A stretch of DNA of 64,000 bases, taken from the NCBI RefSeq assembly GCF_004193775.1, contig NC_041002.1:14584113-14648112 (forward strand). Direction: 5' to 3'. Under the pieces are notes generated by a model. The model did not search any database, was not told the origin of the DNA, and saw only the letters and a program-made list of their open reading frames with translations. The translations under genes were made by a program, and so were the position numbers. This document shows, in pieces, positions 41,827 to 53,447 of this stretch. Source of the DNA: Glycine soja (lineage: Eukaryota > Streptophyta > Magnoliopsida > Fabales > Fabaceae). Numbering within the stretch: position 1 is the stretch's first letter; every line of letters begins with the position of its first letter.

Positions 41827-43007
41827 TGTAGTATCTAGGAAGTGATCCTAGGTCGTCTCCCAACGAGCAATGATCAACCAAACGTTCGTAATAGATAGTA
41901 ATAAAACAATAACGAATTGGGGGGGGGGGGGTTGTTTGTTTTTGTAAATTAAACAGCGAATAAAATTGAATTAGAAAATATCAATTAAAACACGTTGCTT
42001 CCCCTTGATTAACAAGCAAGTCTCTTATCCTAGGTTACGAGAATTTATCCTTTATCAGTTCAACCACTTAATTGAACCTTAAATTAAATTACTAAGCGAA
42101 ATTTAACATAAGGCATTCATTATGTGATTAAGCAACACATACACCAATTAATCATGAACGATCATTAAGCATGAACGTAAATTAAGCGCAAAGACAATTA
42201 ATTAAGCACTAAGCATGCATGGATTAATAGCAACAAATACAAAATAATTAGTGAAGAGGAGAAGCTTATCAGAATTTAATAGTAATAATAGAACCTCAAA
42301 GAGAGCTGTGCTTGATCCTCAAGAGAAAACAACGCTAGAGACTTAGCCTTCCATTAATCAGTAGAGAACGAAATTGTAGATTTAAGCAGGTAACAAAATT
42401 TTATTGCTAAAACGAAAAGTGACTAAAACGAAAAAGAGAGTAGCACTCTAAAACTAAAATGAAAAAGAGAGAGAGGAGAGAGCGGGAGAGAGAGTAAAAT
42501 GAAAAGAGAGGAGAGAGAGCTTAAACTAGAACCTTGGTGCTGTTATATAGTTTTCAGCCCCAAAGTTTACAAATATGTTTTAAATCCAAGCCTATGAATA
42601 AAATCTAGATAAGATAAGATAAGATAAGATCTAGATGAAATAATATCTAGATGAAATAATATCTAGATGAGATCAAATCTAGATAAGATAAGATCTAGAT
42701 GAAATAATATCTAGATGAGATCAAATCTAGATAAGATAAGATCTAGATGAAATAATATCTAGATGAGATAAAATCTAGATAAGATAAGATTTGGTAGAAT
42801 AAAATAGTCTGCTCTCTTCAAGTCCAAGCCCAATTTTGGATTCAAGCCCAATTTCTTATAATTCTCCTAAAATTAAATTAAAAACACAAAATTAATCCAG
42901 TAGGCTCAAATGATAAAACTGTATAATTAATTTGGTAATTAAGGCTAATCAGTAATTAAAATGGTGAGAAAAAAGGTTAAGAAATATGAGAAAATGATGA
43001 CACATCA
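41827..43007 (-). repeat. Athila-group LTR (family Y), minus orientation
   Basis: 1181 bp; on the minus strand TGATGTGTCATCATTTTC … GATACTACA. Purine-rich AAGTGTGAGGGGA lies just right of it, so it is a 3' LTR of a minus-strand element. Its U3 matches the LTR at 56597-58050. It includes a minisatellite and a G10 run (41922-41931). Confidence 0.65.
42595..42795. repeat. AGATAAGAT/ATCTAGAT minisatellite
   Basis: Units of about 48 bases combining AAGATCTAGATGAAATAAT and ATCTAGATGAGATCAAATC are repeated about three times, with partial units on both sides. ATCTAGAT is itself a palindrome. Confidence 0.8.
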
Positions 43008-43659
43008 AATCCCCTCACACTTAGCCTTTTGCACCCCTGGGCAAAATAAAAAAAAAACAAAGCAAGGGACAAATCCGGAGACATTAAAGAGAAACAAACA
43101 GACACAACAACAATTACATATTTCTCATTGAATCTCAAGGAATGAAAAGAATGGGTAACATCCAACACGTAAAGAGTTAAAGAATCAAGGCCGTCATGGA
43201 AATCATCCAAGCATCTCAAACATGGCATGATAGTAAATCAGCTCATGAATGAAAAGCGATAAAGCCTCACAAGATATGCACTCCATCTCTCAAATGTCTA
43301 GGATACTATTTACTCTCAGAGCACCCATGAAAACAAACACCACATAGACTTGGCAAGACTCTAAAATTGACAACCACATCACAAACACATGCACATGAGG
43401 ATCAAAAGGTCTTTTAAGGTTGTAATGGGGCCAAGGACAAGGTAGAGGAAAGTATGGGATAGTAGCTAAAACCCAAAGGAATAGAGGAGCAATGGGGAAT
43501 AAGTGGGAAGTAAGAAAAAGTAGTAAACCCCAAAACCAAAATTAAAAAGTAAACCCAAAACAAAATCAACCAAGTCCTTAAACCAATCCAAGTCTTCAAA
43601 CCAAGACCTCATTTATTCAACTTCATTCTTTTTCTTTTTTTTTTTTCTCTTTTTTTTTC

Positions 43660-43692
<33 letters not shown>

Positions 43693-44454
43693 GAACATGA
43701 ACAGTAGCAACCGAAATCATTTGAAAAATAAAGCAAAAATTAGGCAATATATGTATATACATCAAGCATGGCCAACAAAAACATATCATTTTTCACTTAA
43801 GGCTTGTAATGAGCTTCAAAACAAAGAAAGGGGAACATAGGCTGAAAGGGGCTATCAAAGGAATTAATTCAAGGTAGGCTCATTAGGCTAGAGGCTTATA
43901 AGAATAAAATGCCTAAATAATCTCCCAACATGCATGTGAAGCAAGAAGTATCAACAAGAGTCAAGCCAAGGCTATTGTGCAAGCAATCAATGGGGCAAAA
44001 CACATCGAATAAAATAGATGATGATGGCTCAAATTCTCACTAGGGGTAAATCTATCACTTTCAATTCGAACTTTCAAAACTAACTTGACATGTAGAGAAA
44101 AACAAGGATTTCAATTCACAAAAAGCCAAGAAAATCCTATTTCAAAAGCAATTACCCATTACCTGTACATAACCCAAAATTCAAAGAGGAACATGCAATG
44201 TTGTACACAAACATAAAACCAAAATAACAAAATTAACTTAGAACCTAACAAACTTAAACTAGAAAACCTAATAAAATTAAACTAGAATACCCAACAAAAT
44301 TAAAGAACAATCTTCTCCCCCCCTCACACTTAAACAACATATTGTCCTCATTGTAGCACAATCATAAGATCAAGAACAATCAAAACAATCAATAAATGTG
44401 GACAAGTGCAATAGAAGTAAAGAAGGAGACAAAAAAAGAAAACTCCCTAAGTCA
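43008..44454 (-). other. 3' non-coding region of a minus-strand Athila-group element
   Basis: Lies between the RT remnant (from 44455) and the LTR. Two purine-rich tracts on the minus strand, GAGGGGGGGAGAAGA near 44320 and AAGTGTGAGGGGA near 43015, resemble polypurine tracts; the second abuts the LTR. A T-rich run occupies 43624-43692. No gene is seen. Confidence 0.55.
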
Positions 44455-46375
44455 TGGCAGAAGAGAAGTAGGGTGAAGTAAGGAGGTCTCCTCCACCACT
44501 ACATCCATTGAGTAGAGATTTGTGAGGAATGGTTTCAGCCGGTGTCCAGTGGAAGGGCCACTTTGCTAAAATCCTTGATAAAGCGCATATAAAACCCTGC
44601 ATGACCAAGAAAAGAACGAACGTCTCGCACGCAAGAGGGGTAAGGCAATTGTGAAATAACATTTATTTTTGCAGGGTCTACCTGTATGCCCTTACTGGAA
44701 ATGATATGCCTTAAAACTATACCTTGTTCTACCATGAAGTGACATTTTTCAAAATTCAGCACAAGGTTAGTTTCAATGCATCTATTAAGAACTCTGTCCA
44801 GACTATCCAAACATGTATCAAAAGAGGATCCATAGACAGTAAAATCAATCATAAACACCTCTATGCAACTCTCTAAAAAATCACTGAAAATGCTAAGCAT
44901 ACACTGATGGAAGGTACCAGGGGCGTTGCATAGGCCAAAGGGCATCTTTTTATAGGCAAAAGTGCCAAAGGGACAGGTGAATATGGTCTTTTCTTGATCC
45001 TCAGGAGCAATATGAATTTGTAAATAACCAGAAAAACCATCAAGAAAACAGTAATGAGACTTACCTGCCAAGCGCTCAAACATTTGATCAATGAAAGGTA
45101 GGGGAAAATGATCTTTTCTGGTTACCTGATTCAGCCTCCTATAATCAATGCAGACTCACCAACTGTTCTGCACTCTTGTTGGGATAAGCTCATCCTTTTC
45201 ATTCTTGATCATTGTGAGGCCTGTCTTCTTAGGAACCACTTGGACTGGGCTCACCCACTGGCTGTCAGAAATGGGGTAGATGATTCCAGCTTGCAAGAGC
45301 TTGGTCACTTCCTTTTTCACCACATCTAGAATGACGGGGTTGAGTCGCCGCTGTGGCTGCCTCACTGGCTTAGCTCCATCCTCTAAAAGTATCCTATGCA
45401 TGCAAGTAGATGGGCTAATATCAAGAATGTCAGCTAAAGTCCATCCAATGGCTTTCTTGTGCTTCTTGAGAACTAGCAACAACTTCTCCTTTTGCTCAGC
45501 AGCAAGGGAGGCAGAGATGATCACTGGAAATTTTTCCTTGTCCTCCAAGTAAGCATATTTGAGGTTTGCTAGTAAGGGCTTCAACTCTGGAGTGGGTGGT
45601 GGCTGAACAGTGGGAGGAACCATGGTAGGGGAAGAAGAAGGTTCCTTAGCCTGTACCTCATAAAGCAAGTTAGAAGTATATGTACTTCCTGCAACATGGT
45701 TAGTGCATTCTAACTCTAAAAATCAACATCAAGAGGTACAACACCTAGAAAATCAGAACCAGACTCAAATTCAGATTCATTCTCAGCATAAAAATCAGAC
45801 ACAGGATCAAATTCAAACTCAGATTCAGATTTAATGCATAAGGAATGACAATTATGCAGATAAGATAAAAATGGATGTTTCCTACCATAAAGAGCAGAAT
45901 CAAAATCAAACATATAATTATCAACAATCTGATCAATTATCTCAGCACAAAAAACAGAATGATCCTCAAATGGATGTTTCATGGCATCAAGAATGCTAAA
46001 ATGAACAACAATATCACCAAATTCCATAGACAATGTGCCAACATAAACATCTATCTTGGTTCGGGCTATTTTCATAAACGGCCTGCCTAAAATAATTAGA
46101 ACTAAACCATGGGAAAATCCCTCTTCCATATTAAGAACTTAAAAATCAACAGGGAAAATAAGTTCACCAACCCTAACCAGCACATCCTCTATGAAACCTG
46201 CGAGGTAAGCAACACTTCTATTTGCCAAATGAATCACCGCATTTGTAGATTGCAAAGGTCCAAGAGATAAAGAATTGAAAATGGACAGAGGCATGACACT
46301 AACTGATGCTCCTAGATCTAGCATGGCATTCTCAAATTTACTGTTCCCAATAATGCAAGGTATACAAAAAGTAAA
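44455..46375 (-). pseudogene. Athila-group protease and RT remnant, minus strand
   Basis: Protease: AMLDLGASVSVMPLSIF and LIILGRPFM (46330-46080). Linker and RT: KKHKKAIGWTLADI and ISDSQWVSPVQVVPKK (45668-45156), then YCFLDGFSGYLQIHIAPED and MPFGLCNAPGTFHQCM (45083-44535). The RT catalytic box reads FMIDFTVYG instead of an x-D-D form, so the first metal-binding Asp is lost. The frame shifts at several points. After LGHAGFYMRFIKDFSK the sequence jumps to 3' non-coding DNA; RNase H and integrase are deleted. Confidence 0.82.
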
Positions 46376-46381
46376 GGTTGC

Positions 46382-46964
46382 AAATCAATGTGGGTTAGGA
46401 ATCAATGAAATGAAAGCTAAGTGCCTAAAAAGGGGCAAGTAGTGGGTTGGGAATTAATAAAAAGTAAAGGTTGATCTATAGATGAATGCTTTCCTAGAAT
46501 TTAAACTTTTGAATATTAGAAAAACCATGATTTGTTGGCAGCCCATCCTCATTACAAGCCTAGAAAGCCCTTCAGATTCAGTTTGTGTGTTTATTTCTGT
46601 ATGGCATGAGATGAAATTCAAAGGTTGGGACTTGTGTTACTTGTTTATGATGGAATGAGCCTAAACACTTGTTCTTGAGTGAAATAATGATTGTGAGGCT
46701 TTGGTTGATGATCTTTCCTTGATATTTGTCATTCTTACTAACTTATTTCAGTTGTTACTCTAGTACATATGTTCCTATCTTTGAAAAGCTGTATGTTTTG
46801 TGAAGTGACATTGATTGAAGCATTCTATGACATTCATTTCATATGATAGAATTTTTCTGTGGAACAAGCACTATTTTGATCAACCACTGTATTTTTCACT
46901 TGAGAACAAGTGAATTGTTCTTTCTTTGCTTGAGGACAAGCAAAACTGTAAATTTGGGGGAGTT
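46382..46964 (+). other. 3' UTR and polypurine tract of plus-strand Athila element
   Basis: Non-coding. Ends GAGGACAAGCAAAACTG, then TTTGGGGGAGT (46953-46963), the purine tract, one base before the LTR. Orientation and LTR family match the element at 28596, making this the likely 3' end of that element beyond the nested insertions. Confidence 0.65.
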
Positions 46965-47407
46965 TGTTAGTCGTCTTATACGACTAAATTTTGTATAGAA
47001 AAACCTTTTTCAAAACATGTATAGTTTCCCCAATTTATAGTTCTTTTGTAGGAATTTGTAAATAAATCTTGATATGTTTTGATACCTGTCATTAGAGCAT
47101 CTTTAATTGGAATTAATGAGAAAATCTAAACAATTTCAGGTCAAAAGAGGCTAAAATCTTGAAGTGCTAAAAGGACCAATCGCGCTAAGCAGATCCTGTG
47201 GGATCAACGCGCATCCACCACTAAGCACAGCTTTTGCGTGCTTAGCGTGACAAGGGAATCTAGAAGAGCACAAGAATCAAGGCCGCGCGCTAAGCCCAAA
47301 TCCACTTACTCGCGCTATGCACGAGGGTGGCACTAAGCACGATGTCACGACTTTAGAGCCTATTTAAGTCTGAATTGTCAGGATTAGGGTACGATTTTGA
47401 GAGACCA
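46965..47407 (+). repeat. Athila-type 3' LTR, truncated
   Basis: TGTTAGTCGTCTTATACG start, closely matching 28596 onward up to GACCAGAGCTGCATATTT. It then breaks into Ogre LTR sequence near 47408, so the last 900 bases or so are missing. Confidence 0.78.
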
Positions 47408-47625
47408 GAGCTGCATATTTCGTGTGGTGCTAATACGTTCCCCGTGTGTAAACAAATCCCGAACCCTCATTTTCAAAATCCGCAAATCCTCATCTTTTTG
47501 GTTTTTCTTACGTGTTCCTTGAATAAATGTTGGTGGCGACTCCGCTCGTTTTCTCACTTGGAGACAAACGCTTCAGCCTATCATTTTGGCCTATTCACAC
47601 CCCCGCCGGAGGGTAGGTTGCGACA
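47408..47625 (+). repeat. Ogre LTR 3'-end fragment
   Basis: GTGCTAATACGTTCCCCGTG and CCGAACCCTCATTTTC match the complement of 5570-5625, and the fragment ends GGAGGGTAGGTTGCGACA exactly as Ogre LTRs end. The orientation is plus, opposite to the two large Ogre elements. No primer site follows. Confidence 0.7.
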
Positions 47626-47653
47626 AGAATGTATTCTCCTGTAATGATTAAAC

Positions 47654-48491
47654 TGAAAAGTAGAAAATGAAGTTAGCATCTGTTGAATTCTCAGACTATG
47701 CCCTTGTTTGGTGGAATAAAAATCAAAGAGAGATGATGAGAGAGGAAGGGCAGGAGATAGATACATGGATTGAGATGAGAAGGGTTATGCGAAATTGGTA
47801 TGTTCCAACTACCTACAGCAGAACCATGCGATAGAAACTCCAGAGGCTATCCTAGGGAAGTCTGACTATGGAGGAGTACTACAAAGAGATGGAGATGACA
47901 CTAGTGAGGGCCAACATTGAAGAGGAAATTGAGGACACAATGGCTCATTTTCTGTGTAGCCTAAATCTTGACATTATAGATGTTGAATTACAGGAGTATG
48001 TGGATTGGATGACTTGCTGCATAAGGCAGTCCGTGTTGAACAACAGATAAAGAGGAAAATTGCAGCAAGAAGGAATTCATCCAACACTTTCAACCAGAAC
48101 TAGACTAACAGATCCAAGAAGGAGAGAGGTAACTCATCCAGTCCAACCAGGAGGACAAATTGCTTAGGCAGAGGATATATTGCTTTTGAATGTCCAACCA
48201 GGAGGACCATGATCATGAAGGTAGATGGAGAAATCACCAGTGAATATGAAATCAATGAAGAAGAAGAAATGGAAGAAGAGCTTGAGAAGAAATCTATGCA
48301 AGGTGATATGCTAATGGTGGGAAGGCTCTTGGGAAGTCAGATCCAGCCATTGGACGACACCCAAAGAGAAAATATTTTCCACACCAGATGTATAATTAAT
48401 GGTAAGCTTTGCTCTTTAATTGTTGATGGAGGAAGTTGTACCAATGTTGCAAGTTCCAGGTTAATGTCCAAACTGAATTTGGATATTGACG
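47654..48491 (+). pseudogene. Reina-like gag-protease fragment, plus strand
   Basis: Readable pieces: [37 protein letters not shown] and then the protease core CSLIVDGGSCTNVASSRL. Each has a counterpart in the minus-strand element at 48832-53397, so the same family is present in both orientations. Stops and frameshifts are frequent, and the zinc knuckle is damaged. It ends inside protease, where an LTR begins. Confidence 0.75.
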
Positions 48492-48831
48492 TGAATCTTA
48501 CGGGGCGGAACGTTTGACACAGGATTGTTGACAGAGAGGGACACCACTTCCAGAGATGGAAGTTAAGTCACGGTGACGCCACAAGGAATCAACCTTGATA
48601 AGTCAGAATTTGGTTCAACAGGAACCCTGAGAGAAGCTTTTTCACGTATTTGAAAAGAATGCCAAAAGTCCCTTCATTCATTTTGACGAAAATATATATA
48701 GTTCACCAAACCCTAAAAAAATGAAATAAATTGGTGCAGCTGAAAAGGCATAGGTTTCAGCCACAACCACCAATTTATTTATTTAATTGCAATAATTACA
48801 TAATAAAATAAAAATAAAAATTATGGAAACA
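48492..48831 (-). repeat. Short Reina-like LTR, 3' LTR of element B
   Basis: 340 bp; on the minus strand TGTTTCCATAATTT … AAGATTCA. A TATATATA stretch lies near 48700. It follows the end of pol of element B at the expected place. Confidence 0.6.
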
Positions 48832-51784
48832 TGGGCCTTCAATCATCATCAATGGCAGCTATACAAATGACCAGCCTTATCTCTATGATGTGTTGGGCCT
48901 GTTTAAGTCTGCCTCTGGTCATGGGCCCTTCAACTGCTTCATGGTCCTTGCCCTTAGTTGTGTCCTCATCACTGTGTTGGGCCTTTTTAAGTATGCCTCT
49001 GGTCATGGGCCTTCAAGTGCTTCATGGTCCTTGCCCTTAGTTGTGTCCTCATCACTCCCTCCTTCTTGAAAAGGATTTGTCCTCAAATCCAAGGCTCCTC
49101 CATCTGCATCAATAAGAGATAAATCAGACACATTGGAAGTGGCACTTACATTATACTCATTAGGCAAGTCAATCTTGTAGGCATTGTCGTTGATCTTCTC
49201 CAACACTTGGAATGGTCCGTCTCCCCTAGGTTGAAGCTTGGACTTCCTATGTTTTGGGAACCTCTCCTTCCTCAGGTGTACCCAAACCCAATCACCTGGT
49301 TCAAGCACGACTTTCTTTCTGCTTTTGTTGGTTTTCCTTGCATAGCTTGCATTTTTGTTTTCAATTTGAGCCTTCACTTGCTTATGCAACTTCTTCACAT
49401 ACTTAGCTTTAGCCTCTGCGTCCTTATGCTTAAACATAGCAATGTTAGTCATAGGCAACAAATCAAGAGGTGTCAAAGGATTAAATCCATACACTATCTC
49501 AAATGGTGAACAATTAGTTGTGCTATGGACAGCCCGATTATAGGCAAACTAAACATGAGGCAAACATGCTTCCCAAGATTTAAGATTTTTCTTTAAAATA
49601 GTCCTAAGTAGTATGCCTAAAGTCCTATTGACTACCTCAGTTTGACCATCAGTTTGTGGGTGACAAGTAGTAGAAAACAACAATTTAGTACCAATCTTAC
49701 CCCTCAAGGTCCCCCAAAAGTGACTAAGGAGTTTTGCATCCCTATCTCTGACAATGTTCCTCGGTAATCCATGAAGCCGCACTATTTCTTTGAAAAACAA
49801 ATCAGCAACATGACAAGCGTCATCCACTTTCTTGCAAGGTATGAAGTGTGCCATCTTAGAAAACCTGTCAACAACAACAAACACAGAATCCTTTCCATTC
49901 TTGGTTTTGGGCAGCCCCAAAACAAAGTCCATAGATATGTCAGTCCAAGGATATTCAGGAACAGGCAAAGGAGTATACAATCCATGAGGTTTAACCTTAG
50001 ATTTAGCCTTTTTACACACAATGCAATGATCCCAAAACTTATGCACATCACACCTCATATGAGGCCAAAAGAAATGCTCTCGCAGAATTTTCAGGGTCTT
50101 TTGAACCCCAAAGTGACTCATCAAACCCCCCTCATGTGATTCACTCACAAGCAATTCTCTAATGGAACACTTAGGCACACACAATTTATTTGCTTTAAAC
50201 AAGAATCCATTATGCCTATAGTAACCATTTTCAAAAAACTTTTCACATGCAGCAAAAATTTCAGCAAAGTCCACATCATGCTCATACATGTCTTTTAGAG
50301 ACTCGAGACCAAACAGTTTAGTTTCAAGCATAGCAAGTAAAGCATGTCTCCTAGACAGCGCATTAGCCACTACATTCCCTTTCCCCTTTTTATGTTTGAT
50401 GACATATGGAAATTGCTCTAAAAACTCTACCCACTTAGAATGCCTCTTAGTAAGCTTTCCTTGTCCTTTTAAGTACTTTAAGGACTCGTCATCACTATGG
50501 ATGACAAACTCTTTGGGTAACAGGTAATGCTGCCAAGTTTGTAAAGCTCTAACCAAAGCATACAATTCCTTATCATAAGTTGAATAGTTAAGGGCAACGG
50601 CTCCTAACTTTTCACTAAAATAAGCAATCGGATGTCCCTCTTGCAACAAAACAGCCCCAATACCCACATTTGACGCATCACACTCAATTTCAAATGATTT
50701 TGCAAAATTAGGCATAGCAAGAATGGGTGCATTAGTTAACCTATGCTTGAGGGCAGCAAAGGCCTCTTCTTGTTTCTTACCCCATTTGAAACCCACATTC
50801 TTCTTAACAACTTCAGTTAGAGGTGTAGCCAATGTACTAAAATCCTTAACAAATCTCCTATAGAAACTTGCTAAACCATGAAATCCCCTTACCTCACTCA
50901 CGGTCTTAGGTGTTGGCCATTCTTGGATGGCCTTAACCTTTTCCACATCCACCGGTACTCCCTCAGCACTAACAACAAAACCTAGAAACACCACATGATC
51001 AGTACAAAAGGAACACTTTTCGAGGTTGGCATACAATTGTTCTTTCCTAAGCACACTTAAAACAGATTGCAAATGTTCAGCATGCAAATCAAGACTAGTG
51101 CTATAGATAAGAATATCATCAAAGTACACCACCACAAATTTTCCAATAAACTCCCTTAAAATGTGGTTCATCAATCTCATGAAAGTACTAGGTGCATTAG
51201 TCAAACCAAATGGCATAACCATCCACTCATACGAACCATATTTTGTTTTAAAGGCAGTTTTCCATTCATCTCCCTCTCTGATCCTATTCTTATAGCCACT
51301 TTGCAAATCAATTTTAGAAAACCCACATGCACCATACAGTTCATCAAGAAGATCATCTAACCTGGGGATTGGATGCCTATACTTGATGGTGATGTTGTTT
51401 ATGGCTCTACAATCAGAAGACATCCTCCATGAGCCATCCATCTTGGGTACTAGAATGACAGGTACAATGCACAGACTCATACTGTCTCTCACCCAACCTA
51501 TCGCTCAGGAGTTCAGACACTTGCCTTTCGATCTCCTTAGTTTCTTATGGGTTGATCCTATAAGCTGGTCGATTGGGCAAGGACACTCTTGGAATGAGAT
51601 CAATGTGATGCTCAATTCCCCTCAATGGTGGCAAACCATCCAATACACTTGCTGGAAACACATCATCAAAATCCTGCAGAAGAGACTCAATACTAGAAGG
51701 CAATTTAAATTCATCAAATTGGTTAGCATGCAACATCTGACATTGACAAAACAATAAATAGAGGGGTTGTATCGTGCAAAGCAC
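48832..51784 (-). pseudogene. Reina-like gypsy pol (element B): RT, RNase H, integrase, nearly open
   Basis: Minus strand. After the RT linker (51784-51545, ending in TAA) and one frameshift, 51492-49549 is open for 647 codons. [39 protein letters not shown], catalytic YFDDILIYS. RNase [32 protein letters not shown]. Integrase: H-H-C-C zinc region ending [10 protein letters not shown], core [40 protein letters not shown]. One TAG at 49549-49551 interrupts; the frame then continues to 49003 through GFNPLTPLDLLP, the GDWVWVHLRKERFP region and DLRTNPFQ. A GPMTRG motif lies beyond a small tandem duplication. Confidence 0.86.
48890..49056 (-). repeat. 84-bp tandem duplication at the pol C-terminus
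   Basis: Units 48890-48973 (84 bp) and 48974-49056 (83 bp) encode a DEDTTKGKDHEA-EGPMTRG-type peptide. The one-base difference shifts the frame, so the unit read first ends at the TGA after EGP. Confidence 0.8.
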
Positions 51785-53397
51785 CCTCCTTACCTCCCTT
51801 TTTGTTGCTAAACAAAGCTGTTTGCCCTCAAGTGTTTCACTCTTTTTGTTTTCTCTCTTTTTCCTCTCAAGTGTCTCACTCTTTTTCTTTCCCCTCTTTT
51901 CCTTCTCAAGTGTTTCACTCTTTTTCCTCTCAAGTGTCTCACTCTTTTACCTCTCAAGTGTCTCACTCTTTTTCTTTTCTCTTATTTTTATTTGATCCAC
52001 ACAAACCTCTCTAGGAGATAACAGTTTGAGAACAATTTTCTTGTCATCTTGCTTGAAAGAGATTTTGTTGGTGAAGCCATCATGCACTGCCTTGGTATCA
52101 TACTGCCACGGTCTTCCTAACAGCACATGGGTCGCTTTCATTGGGACCACATCACACAACACCCTATCATTATGTCTCCCAATGGTGAGACACACCTCAA
52201 CCTGTTGAGTCACTTTTACCTCTTCATCTTCACTAAGCCACTGAAGTTTGTATGGCCTAGGATGAGGTTTAGTTTCCAAATTCAGTTTGGTCACTAACCT
52301 GTAACTTGCAACATTGGTACAACTTGCTCCATCAACAATTAAAGAGCACAACTTACCATTAATGACACACCTGGTGTGGAAAATATTTTCTCTTTGGTTG
52401 TCATCCAATGGATGCATCTAATTTCCCAATAACCTTCTCATCATCAGCATATCACCCTGCATAGCTTCCTCCTCATACTTTTCTTCTTCACTGATTTCAG
52501 ACTCACTAGTGATTTCTCCATCAGCCTTCATGATCATGGTCCTCCTGGTTGGACATTCAGAAGTAATATGTCCTCTGCCTAAGCATTTGAAGCATTTTAT
52601 GTTTCTGGTTTTGCTTCCACCAACACTAGGCGCTATTGACTTTCCATGTGGGGATGTTGGTGTTGGGCTGGACGAATTACCTCCCTCCTTCTTGGATTTG
52701 TTGGCCCAGTTCTGGTTCTAAGTATTGGGTGAGTTCCTCCTTGCTACACTTTTTCGTTTAATTTGCTGTTCAACTCGTAGTGCCTTATGTAGCAAGTCAT
52801 CCAACTCCACATACTCCTGTAATTCAACAACATCTCTGATTTCAAGGTTTAGACCATTCAAAAAACGAGCCATTGTGTCTTTGGTTCCTCTTCGATGTTG
52901 GCCCTCACTAACGCCATTTCCATCTCTTTATAGTACTTTTCCATAGTTAAATTCCCTTGGGACAACCTTCGGAGTTTCTGTCGCATGGTTCTGTTATAGC
53001 TAGTGGGCACATACCTTTTTCTCATCACCATTTTCATCTCAGTCCAAGTATCTACCTCTCGCCCTCCCTTTCTCAGCATTCCTCTCTGGTTTTTATGCCA
53101 CCAAACAAGGGCATAGTCGAAGAATTCAGCTGCTGCTAGCTTGATTTTCTGCTCTTCAGTGTAGTCATTGCAGGTAAATACATGTTCAATCTTCATTTCC
53201 CAGTCCAGGTAGGCATTTGGATCACTTCTGCCTTTGAAGGAAGGAACATTGAGCTTTACTCCCTCAACCCGGTTTTGCCTCGGTCCGTCATAACTGCCAT
53301 TATTACCTCTGTTCCCACCTGTAGTTCGTCTAGCACTCTGATTCGCTTGGTTCTCCAATAATTCTAGTCGTTCTCCTACCTTCAAGCTCTTATCCAT
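51785..53397 (-). pseudogene. Reina-like gag and protease of element B
   Basis: Gag starts MDKSLKVGERLELLENQANQ. Capsid signs: [49 protein letters not shown] frameshift near 52890 and a TAG near 52720 follow. Zinc knuckle CFKCLGRGHITSEC at 52595-52553. Protease (52417-51947): IFHTRCVINGKLCSLIVDG, LLGRPWQYDTKAVHDG. A tract of repeated CTCAAGTGTCTCACTCTTT units on the plus strand (51826-51975) encodes a charged E/K linker. The first 30 bases of the gag frame match antisense LTR X sequence at 55104, so the start may be a product of rearrangement. Confidence 0.78.
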
Positions 53398-53447
53398 GGC
53401 TTTCTATGGTGGTGAGCTTGTTCTTGACTCATCTTCTCCTTGAAGTG

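Larger units (their letters stand above)
28596..47407 (+). mobile_element. Athila/Calypso-type gypsy element, pol deleted, with nested insertions
   Basis: Plus-strand parts in order: 5' LTR (28596-30053), primer site, gag, protease, a GCGCTAAGC-rich region, env-like frame (34610-35854), then foreign elements at 35916-46380, then 3' UTR, polypurine tract (46953-46963) and 3' LTR (46965-47407, truncated). The two LTRs are clearly the same family but differ at scattered sites and by an indel of about 60 bases near 28940. RT, RNase H and integrase are missing between 32815 and 34610, so it depended on other elements. Joining the halves across the nest is inference. Confidence 0.7.
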
